From positions 1 through 64,000 of the forward strand of contig NZ_NESK01000012.1 of assembly GCF_003063415.1 (NCBI RefSeq): a stretch of DNA of 64,000 bases, read 5' to 3'. Positions within the stretch are counted from its first letter, which is position 1. Each line of letters starts with the position of its first letter. The notes beneath the pieces were generated by a model that was not told the origin of the DNA, did no database searches, and saw nothing but the letters and a program-made list of their open reading frames with translations. This document shows, in pieces, positions 58,042 to 64,000 of the stretch. Source of the stretch: Limnohabitans sp. 2KL-17. GTDB lineage: Bacteria; Pseudomonadota; Gammaproteobacteria; Burkholderiales; Burkholderiaceae_C. The position numbers and the translations under genes are program-made.

Positions 58042-59562
58042 ATGACTCTCGCATTTTCCAAAGTGGCCATCATTGGCGCTGGCGCCATGGGCCGGGGCAT
58101 CGCCCAAATTGCAGCCCAGGCGGGTAGCCAGGTCTGGTTGTTCGACACACAGGCTGAAGCCATCCAGAAAGCGCGTGATGCCGTGTTCCAGCAATGGGAC
58201 AAGTTGCAGGAAAAAGGCCGATTGACTGCCGAGGCTGTGGCCGGATACAAAAGCCGTTTATTGGCTGCTACCAGCCTGCAAGACTTGGCTGACTGTGAAT
58301 TGGTGGTCGAAGCCATTGTGGAAAAGCTCGACATCAAGAAAAGTCTGTTCACAGACCTGGAAAAAATCCTGGCCCCCACAGCGGTGCTGGTCACCAACAC
58401 ATCCTCCCTGTCGGTGACCGCTATTGCTGCGGCATTGAAGCGCCCAGGACAATTTGCGGGATACCACTTCTTCAACCCTGTGCCCTTGATGAAAGTGGTC
58501 GAGGTCATTGCCGGTCTCAAAACCGATGCCGCTGTTTGCCAGCGTTTGTCGGAATTTGCCCGCCAGATGGGCCACACGCCTGTACAGGCGCAAGACACGC
58601 CGGGTTTTATCGTCAACCATGCCGGTCGCGGCTATGGCACGGAAGCCCTGCGCATCGTGAGCGAAGGCATTGCCGATTTCGCCACCATCGACCGCATTCT
58701 GCGCGATCAGGTCGGCTTCAGACTTGGCCCTTTCGAGCTGTTTGACCTGACGGCACTGGATGTTTCGCACCATGTGATCGAAGCCATTTACCACCAGTAT
58801 TACGAAGAGCCGCGCTACCGTCCCAACGTGATCACCGCGCAACGCCTGGCAGGCGGTGTCGTGGGCAAAAAAGTCGGCGAGGGCTTCTACAAATACACCG
58901 ATGGCGTGGCCCAACTGCCTGCCGAGCCACCAGTACCCGTGGTGGACGACATGCCGCCTGTATGGGTCTCACCGCGCGCTGCACGCCGCATGGAACTGCT
59001 GCAACTGCTCAAGGACTTGGGTGCCAACATCGAAAGCGGTGCATCGCCCTCCCCCCATGCGCTCACCATCGTCGCCCCGTTGGGCTTTGACATCACCACC
59101 GTGGCCGTGGTCGAACGCTTGGACCCGGCACGCACCGTGGGCATCGACATGCTGATTGACGATGCGGCCACCAAGCGTCGCGTGCTGGCCACCAATCCAG
59201 CCACCCGAACCGACATGCGCGATGCCGCACATGCCCTGTTTGCCCGCGACGGCAAAGCCGTCTCAGTGATCCGGGACAGCGGTGGCTTTGTCACACAACG
59301 CGTGGTGGCCACCATCGTCAACATCGCATCCGATATGTGCCAGCAACGGATTTGCTCACCAGAGGACCTGGAAACTGCAGTCACCCTTGGCCTGGCCTAC
59401 CCGCTCGGCCCATTGGCCATGGGCAACCACTATGGCCCAACCAACGTGCTCGAAGTCCTGTTCAACCTGCAAACCGTCTACGGTGACATGCGCTATCGCC
59501 CAAGCCCTTGGTTGCGTCGCCGTGGCGCCATCTGCTTGTCCTTGATGCACACCGAAGAATGA
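58042..59562 (+). CDS. paaH: 3-hydroxyacyl-CoA dehydrogenase, PaaH type
   Basis: The 506-residue protein has an N-terminal NAD site IIGAGAMGRGIAQIAAQAG, the 3HCDH core with HFFNPVPLMKVVEV and DTPGFIVNHAGRGYG, and then a second, degenerate Rossmann plus 3HCDH C-terminal unit (GGFVTQRVVATIVNIASDM). That duplicated form is typical of PaaH/PaaC. Other phenylacetate genes are absent, so a general beta-oxidation role is also possible. A three-copy 40-base repeat separates it from the next gene and overlaps its stop codon. Confidence 0.88.
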   Translation: MTLAFSKVAIIGAGAMGRGIAQIAAQAGSQVWLFDTQAEAIQKARDAVFQQWDKLQEKGRLTAEAVAGYKSRLLAATSLQDLADCELVVEAIVEKLDIKKSLFTDLEKILAPTAVLVTNTSSLSVTAIAAALKRPGQFAGYHFFNPVPLMKVVEVIAGLKTDAAVCQRLSEFARQMGHTPVQAQDTPGFIVNHAGRGYGTEALRIVSEGIADFATIDRILRDQVGFRLGPFELFDLTALDVSHHVIEAIYHQYYEEPRYRPNVITAQRLAGGVVGKKVGEGFYKYTDGVAQLPAEPPVPVVDDMPPVWVSPRAARRMELLQLLKDLGANIESGASPSPHALTIVAPLGFDITTVAVVERLDPARTVGIDMLIDDAATKRRVLATNPATRTDMRDAAHALFARDGKAVSVIRDSGGFVTQRVVATIVNIASDMCQQRICSPEDLETAVTLGLAYPLGPLAMGNHYGPTNVLEVLFNLQTVYGDMRYRPSPWLRRRGAICLSLMHTEE

Positions 59563-59680
59563 TGATTTTGCGGGTCAGATCTTTTGCGCTGTCCCGAATT
59601 GATGACTTTGTGGGACAGATCTTCAGCTCTGTCCCGAATTGATGACTTTGTGGGACAGATCTTCAGCTCTGTCCCCAACT
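59561..59680. repeat. Three tandem 40-base hairpin repeats
   Basis: Three units at 59561-59600, 59601-59640 and 59641-59680. Units 2 and 3 are nearly identical; unit 1 is diverged. Each of the last two contains GGGACAGA-TCTTCAGC-TCTGTCCC, an 8-base stem with an 8-base loop (59612-59635 and 59652-59675). They fill the gap between paaH and the hydratase gene and overlap the paaH stop. Confidence 0.95.
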
Positions 59681-59690
59681 GATTAAATAA

Positions 59691-60470
59691 ATGACTGCAC
59701 AACTGCTCAGCACCAGCGAAGGCCAGACCCTGATCCTGACCCTCAGCAACCCCGAATTTCGCAACGCCCTGGGGCCCGAGATGTACGCCGCTGGGGTCGA
59801 AGCCCTGAGCGTGGCCGAGTCCAGCCTGGATGTACGCAGCGTGGTCATCACCGGGGCGAACAGCATTTTCAGCGCAGGTGGCAATTTGCAGCGTTTGCAA
59901 AACAACCGTCAACTGCCCCCTGATCACCAGGCGCAAAGCATTGAAGGCCTGCACAACTGGATCGAAGCGATCCGCACCTTTCCCAAGCCGGTGGTCGCCG
60001 CCGTGGAAGGGCCTGCGGCAGGGGCCGGTTTTTCGCTCGCGTTGGCGTGCGACATGATCGTGGCCGCGCGCAACAGCGTGTTCGTCATGGCCTACAGCGG
60101 CATCGCCCTGTCACCCGATGGTGGCGGCAGCTGGAGCTTGTCGCGGGCATTACCTCGCCAGCTGGCGACCGAACTGCTGATGTGTGGTGAGCGCATCGGC
60201 GGAGAGCGTTTGCAGCAGCTGGGCGTGGTCAACCGCTTGGCCGATGCAGGACAGGCTCTGCAGCAAGCATTGCAGTTATGTAAGCAATTGAACGCCCGAG
60301 CCCCCAACGCACTGGCCAGCATCAAGGAATTGTTGTCGGACGCCGATGGCAGCACCCTGAATGCCCAGCTGGCCCGTGAGCGCGATCAATTTGTCAAAAA
60401 CCTGCACCACAACAACGCTGGCATTGGCATTGCCGCGTTTTTGAACAAGCAAAAACCCGAATACGAATAA
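59691..60470 (+). CDS. Enoyl-CoA hydratase family protein
   Basis: Crotonase-fold protein of 259 residues. The oxyanion hole stretches are NSIFSAGGNLQ near 65 and VEGPAAGAGFSLALACDMIVAA near 110, followed by SPDGGGSWSL with the position of a catalytic acid taken by Asp. It hydrates or isomerises enoyl-CoA, most likely in beta-oxidation with the dehydrogenase before it. The ATG follows 10 bases after the tandem repeat without an evident strong ribosome site. Confidence 0.88.
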   Translation: MTAQLLSTSEGQTLILTLSNPEFRNALGPEMYAAGVEALSVAESSLDVRSVVITGANSIFSAGGNLQRLQNNRQLPPDHQAQSIEGLHNWIEAIRTFPKPVVAAVEGPAAGAGFSLALACDMIVAARNSVFVMAYSGIALSPDGGGSWSLSRALPRQLATELLMCGERIGGERLQQLGVVNRLADAGQALQQALQLCKQLNARAPNALASIKELLSDADGSTLNAQLARERDQFVKNLHHNNAGIGIAAFLNKQKPEYE

Positions 60471-60527
60471 GTCGACTGGTCCCCCAGGCGACAAAAATCC
60501 AATCACCAGTCACTCAAAGGACAGAGC

Positions 60528-61247
60528 ATGGACGAACCGATTCTGACAATGGAGGAAAGAGAGGCGATCAATGGTGGTCGCTGGTTCTCAACCCTTTCAC
60601 CTTCACTTCGTCACGACATACTTCGATGCGCTTACGTCAAACGTCACAAGGACGGCGATATGCTCGCTGCACGGGGAGATCCACCCGAGCAGTGGATCGC
60701 CTGTGCCAAGGGCGCAGTGCGCGTGAGCTCGACCTCGGTATCGGGCAAACAGATCACGCTGACCTACGTGGAACCAGGCATCTGGTTCGGCGATGTCTCG
60801 ATCTTCGACGGAGACCGGCGAACGCACGATTGTTATGCACACGGCGACACCACCACCTTGAATGTGGCCAAGGCCGACTTCAAGAAAATCCTGTCCCAGC
60901 ATGTCGAGTTTTACGAAGCCATGCTGCGCCTGCAGTCCCGGCGAATTCGTCAGCTTTACGGCTTGGTGGAAGACCTCAACACGCTGCCCTTGCGTGCGCG
61001 ACTGGCCAAACAGCTGAACCATTTGTTGCGAAGTTATGGCGTGCCGAGTTTGTCGGATGCCAAAGCAATACGCATCAGCCTGCAGCTGGCGCAAGAAGAG
61101 TTGGCTCAACTGCTGGGGGCTTCGCGGCAGCGGGTCAATCAGGAACTCAAGCAAATGGAGCGCGAACAAATCATCCGCATCGAACCCGGTGGTCTGGTGG
61201 TTCTGGACCGCGATTCGCTGCTTCTTATCGTGAACGCAGACCACTGA
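60528..61247 (+). CDS. Crp/Fnr family transcriptional regulator
   Basis: The 239-residue protein has a cNMP-binding beta-barrel (about 30-140), a dimerisation helix, and a C-terminal winged helix with AQEELAQLLGASRQRVNQELKQM. No cysteines are arranged for an Fnr-type cluster, so it likely senses a nucleotide or other ligand. It probably controls the flanking acyl-CoA genes. A strong ribosome site (AAAGGA) precedes the ATG. Confidence 0.9.
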   Translation: MDEPILTMEEREAINGGRWFSTLSPSLRHDILRCAYVKRHKDGDMLAARGDPPEQWIACAKGAVRVSSTSVSGKQITLTYVEPGIWFGDVSIFDGDRRTHDCYAHGDTTTLNVAKADFKKILSQHVEFYEAMLRLQSRRIRQLYGLVEDLNTLPLRARLAKQLNHLLRSYGVPSLSDAKAIRISLQLAQEELAQLLGASRQRVNQELKQMEREQIIRIEPGGLVVLDRDSLLLIVNADH

Positions 61248-61311
61248 CGCGCTTCTCCTCATATCCATCACCGCTGACCACAGCGGCCTCAGAAATCCTT
61301 CGGGTGACCCC

Positions 61312-62397
61312 ATGAGTGCTTTTGACCATTTCGTGGGAACCCGGCCTGTCACCGGCACCCACGCCTTCGACATTTCTGCGCTTGAAAACTGGCTCAGCGG
61401 CAGACTTCCCGGGTTCCTCGGCCCCTTGAGCGTGGAAATGTTCAAGGGCGGACAATCCAACCCGACCTACAAGCTGATCACCCCATCGCGCCAATACGTG
61501 ATGCGGGCCAAGCCCGGTCCGGTGGCCAAACTTCTGCCTTCGGCACATGCCATCGAGCGCGAGTTTGCCGTCATGAAGGGCCTGCATGGCACCGACGTGC
61601 CTGTGGCCGAGATGCATGTGTTGTGCGAAGACGAGTCCATCATTGGCCGAGCCTTTTACTTGATGGAATTTGTGCAAGGTCGCGTCCTTTGGGACCAATC
61701 CTTGCCCGGTATGAGCCAAGCAGAGCGCGGCGCCATCTACGACGAGATGAACCGTGTTCTGTCCGCATTGCACAAGGTCAATTTTGCAGAATGCGGCCTG
61801 GCCAGTTTCGGCAAACCCGGCAATTACATCGAACGCCAAATCGGCCGCTGGAGCAAGCAATATGTCGCCTCCATGACTCAACCGATCCCGGAGATGGACC
61901 AGCTGATCTCGTGGCTGCCGCAAAACATTCCCGACAGTGCCAAAGACGATTCTTTGGTGAGCATCGTCCATGGCGACTACCGCTTGGACAACCTCATGTT
62001 CCACCCGACCGAAGCACGCGTGCTGGCCGTTCTCGACTGGGAGTTGTCCACCCTGGGGCACCCGCTGGCGGACTTCAGCTACCACTGCATGGCCTGGCAC
62101 ATCAGCCCCGGCACGTTCCGGGGCATCGGGGGGCTGGACCTGGCCGCTTTGGGTATTCCATCCGAAGCGCAATACATCGCCCGCTATTGCGAACGCACAG
62201 GCTTCACCACACCCGAGGCATTGGCCAAAGATTGGAACTTTTACCTCGCCTACAACATGTTCCGCATTGCGGCCATTTTGCAAGGCATCGCCAAACGTGT
62301 CGAAGACGGCACGGCGTCCAGTGAGCAGGCGAAAACATCAGGCTCTGGTGCCAGGCCCATGGCCGAACTGGCCTGGCGCTTTGCCTGCAAAGCCTGA
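61312..62397 (+). CDS. Phosphotransferase family protein (APH/ACAD10-like)
   Basis: An aminoglycoside-phosphotransferase-fold kinase of 361 residues, with MFKGGQSNPTYKL for nucleotide binding, VHGDYRLDNLMFHP as catalytic loop and VLAVLDWELSTLGHPLADF for the metal-binding Asp. Homologues next to acyl-CoA dehydrogenases act on hydroxy-acid CoA substrates, as in mammalian ACAD10/11; here the acyl-CoA dehydrogenase follows after 48 bases. Confidence 0.9.
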   Translation: MSAFDHFVGTRPVTGTHAFDISALENWLSGRLPGFLGPLSVEMFKGGQSNPTYKLITPSRQYVMRAKPGPVAKLLPSAHAIEREFAVMKGLHGTDVPVAEMHVLCEDESIIGRAFYLMEFVQGRVLWDQSLPGMSQAERGAIYDEMNRVLSALHKVNFAECGLASFGKPGNYIERQIGRWSKQYVASMTQPIPEMDQLISWLPQNIPDSAKDDSLVSIVHGDYRLDNLMFHPTEARVLAVLDWELSTLGHPLADFSYHCMAWHISPGTFRGIGGLDLAALGIPSEAQYIARYCERTGFTTPEALAKDWNFYLAYNMFRIAAILQGIAKRVEDGTASSEQAKTSGSGARPMAELAWRFACKA

Positions 62398-62445
62398 GCC
62401 CTTTTTCCCTCAACGAATTTCACCCTCAACTCAAGGAGACAGACC

Positions 62446-63705
62446 ATGGATTTTGAATACACCCCCAAGGTCAAAGACATGCAGGCCCGCTTGCTGGCTT
62501 TCATGGAAGAACACATTTATCCCAACGAAGCCAGGTTTTTCGAGGAAATTGCCGAAAACCGCGCCAAAGGCAACGCCTGGGTCCCGACCAAAATTGTCGA
62601 AGAGCTCAAACCCAAGGCCAGAGCCGCCGGGCTTTGGAACCTGTTTTTGCCCAAGTCCACGCGTGCGCCCCAGGGATTGTCCAACCTCGAATACGCACCC
62701 CTTTGCGAAATCATGGGCCGCGTCCCGTTTGCAGCAGAAATTTTCAACTGCTCTGCGCCCGACACCGGCAACATGGAAACCCTCGAGCGTTATGCCAGCG
62801 AATCCTTGAAAGACGAGTGGCTGGAGCCGCTTCTTCGTGGCGAAATCCGTTCGGCCTTCCTGATGACCGAACCCGATGTGGCCTCGTCAGACGCTACCAA
62901 TATCGAGTGCGAGATCCGTCGCGACGGCAATGACTACGTGATCAACGGCCGCAAGTGGTGGTCGTCCGGCGCTGGTGACCCACGCTGCGCCGTGTACATC
63001 GTGATGGGCAAAACCAACCCCGATGCCGGTCGCCACGAGCAGCAATCCATGATCGTTGTGCCCGCCAATGCGCCTGGCATTACCGTGGTTCGTGCTCTGT
63101 CCGTGTTTGGCTACGACGATGCCCCGCACGGCCATATGGAAGTTCTGCTCAAGAATGTGCGGGTTCCAGCCGAAAACATATTGCTCGGCGAAGGCCGTGG
63201 CTTTGAAATTGCACAAGGTCGCCTTGGCCCTGGCCGCATTCACCATTGCATGCGCACCATCGGCATCGCTGAGCGCGCGCTGGAGCTGATGTGCCATCGC
63301 CTCAACACCCGTGTGGCTTTTGGCCGTGAAGTGGCTCGCCAAACAGTCTGGCAAGAGCGCATCGCCGAGTCGCGCTGCATGATCGAACAAGCCCGTTTGC
63401 TGACCCTCAAAGCAGCCTACATGATGGACACCGCGGGCAACAAAGTGGCCAAGGCCGAGATTGCCATGATCAAGATCGTGGCCCCCAACATGGCCTGCCA
63501 GATCATCGACTGGGCCATCCAGGCGCATGGCGGTGGCGGCGTTTCGCAAGACTTCCCGTTGGCCTATGCTTACGCCCACCAGCGCACCTTGCGTCTGGCA
63601 GATGGCCCGGACGAAGTGCACCGCAACTCGCTGGCCAAACTGGAGCTGGCCAAGCAACTGGCCTTGCCGGGCGAGCTCAATATGCCCATCACACGCGGCA
63701 GCTGA
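62446..63705 (+). CDS. Acyl-CoA dehydrogenase family protein
   Basis: A flavin acyl-CoA dehydrogenase of 419 residues with all three domains: helical N-terminus, [18 protein letters not shown] in the beta domain for FAD binding, and a C-terminal helical domain with [45 protein letters not shown]. It follows the APH-type kinase, which fits the ACAD10/11-like pairing for 4-hydroxy or branched acids. AAGGAGAC precedes the ATG. A terminator closes the operon. Confidence 0.93.
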   Translation: MDFEYTPKVKDMQARLLAFMEEHIYPNEARFFEEIAENRAKGNAWVPTKIVEELKPKARAAGLWNLFLPKSTRAPQGLSNLEYAPLCEIMGRVPFAAEIFNCSAPDTGNMETLERYASESLKDEWLEPLLRGEIRSAFLMTEPDVASSDATNIECEIRRDGNDYVINGRKWWSSGAGDPRCAVYIVMGKTNPDAGRHEQQSMIVVPANAPGITVVRALSVFGYDDAPHGHMEVLLKNVRVPAENILLGEGRGFEIAQGRLGPGRIHHCMRTIGIAERALELMCHRLNTRVAFGREVARQTVWQERIAESRCMIEQARLLTLKAAYMMDTAGNKVAKAEIAMIKIVAPNMACQIIDWAIQAHGGGGVSQDFPLAYAYAHQRTLRLADGPDEVHRNSLAKLELAKQLALPGELNMPITRGS

Positions 63706-63720
63706 AGCCCGATGCCCCGA

Positions 63721-63749
63721 AAAACGGCCTGCACAATGCAGGCCGTTTT
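63721..63749 (+). terminator. Terminator after the acyl-CoA dehydrogenase gene
   Basis: AAAACGGCCTGCA and TGCAGGCCGTTTT form a 13-base stem with a CAA loop, followed by a short T-rich tail. It lies 16 bases past the stop and ends the phosphotransferase/dehydrogenase transcript. Confidence 0.92.
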
Positions 63750-63787
63750 GTTAGAATATCTGCCACCCAGCCCTAGAGACACACGCC

Positions 63788-64000
63788 ATGATCGATCTGT
63801 ACACCTGGCCCACCCCCAACGGTCACAAAATCCACATCCTCCTTGAGGAATGCGGCCTGCCGTACAAGGTGCATGCCGTCAACATCGGACAAGGCGATCA
63901 GTTCAAGCCGAAGTTTCTCAAAATAAGTCCCAACAACAAGATTCCGGCACTGGTCGATTCAGAAGGCCCGGACGGCCAACCGATTTCACTCTTCGAGTCG
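63788..64000 (+). CDS. Glutathione S-transferase, N-terminal part (window edge)
   Basis: Seventy-one residues are visible: MIDLYTWPTPNGHKIHILLEE, then PYKVHAVNI and NNKIPALVD, the thioredoxin-like domain of the YfcG/Ure2p-type GSTs, in which TPN(G) contacts glutathione. The rest of the gene is outside the window. Confidence 0.9.
   Translation, partial: MIDLYTWPTPNGHKIHILLEECGLPYKVHAVNIGQGDQFKPKFLKISPNNKIPALVDSEGPDGQPISLFES

Overview
The window looks like a chromosomal segment of a betaproteobacterium of the order Burkholderiales, probably Comamonadaceae (Limnohabitans/Rhodoferax-like). The reasons are the moderately GC-rich coding, the order exbB-exbD-lpxK-Trm112-like-kdsB-adk, paired cyclophilins next to lpxH, a very long DUF349 protein, lexA beside a small Comamonadaceae-type hypothetical, and many organic-acid transport and CoA-thioester genes. 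This placement is by gene content only.

Region 1 (1-6.9 kb) is a decaying type I restriction-modification island on the minus strand: a pseudogene, hsdM, a frameshifted hsdS, an ABC-ATPase/DUF4276 pair resembling restriction-linked defence pairs, and hsdR, cut by an insertion sequence at the window edge. The ATPase, DUF4276 and hsdR are almost contiguous and probably form one transcription unit.

Region 2 (6.9-22.2 kb) is a catabolic and uptake island. A LysR regulator diverges from a two-gene indolepyruvate:ferredoxin-oxidoreductase-like enzyme, followed by a TRAP transporter (dctPQM-like), a complete Liv-type ABC transporter, a second (frameshifted) LysR gene, and the alpha and beta subunits of a Rieske ring-hydroxylating dioxygenase. 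No electron-transfer partner for the dioxygenase is present. The set suggests import and oxidation of an aromatic or aryl-2-oxo acid; the substrate cannot be read from sequence.

Region 3 (22.2-36.7 kb) is mostly housekeeping: tRNA-Ser(GCU), lysC, tilS, accA, a HhH-GPD DNA glycosylase, cysS, a TPR protein, two cyclophilins, lpxH, a DUF349 protein, a membrane-anchored lytic transglycosylase, glyA behind a clear ZTP (pfl-motif) riboswitch, and nrdR.

Region 4 (36.7-40.4 kb) is a minor-pilin cluster: a GspH/FimT-type pseudopilin divergent from PilE-, PilW-, PilX- and PilV-like genes with 4-base overlaps at two junctions.

Region 5 (40.4-56.8 kb) holds ribD, an acyl-CoA synthetase, rpiA, pyrD, a thioesterase, an FAD oxidoreductase, an SDR, sodB, xseA, exbBD, lpxK, kdsB, adk, asparaginase and lexA. 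sodB is bracketed by two inverted copies of a palindromic repeat whose stems differ by a compensatory base-pair insertion. lexA carries two tandem SOS boxes.

Region 6 (56.8-64 kb) is acyl-CoA metabolism: a D-2-hydroxyacid dehydrogenase, a PaaH-type 3-hydroxyacyl-CoA dehydrogenase, three 40-base hairpin repeats, an enoyl-CoA hydratase, a Crp/Fnr regulator, an APH-family phosphotransferase, an acyl-CoA dehydrogenase and the start of a glutathione S-transferase.

The strongest candidates for something little described are the ATPase/DUF4276 pair inside the hsd locus, the structure-conserving repeat around sodB, and the combined oxidoreductase/two-transporter/dioxygenase island.
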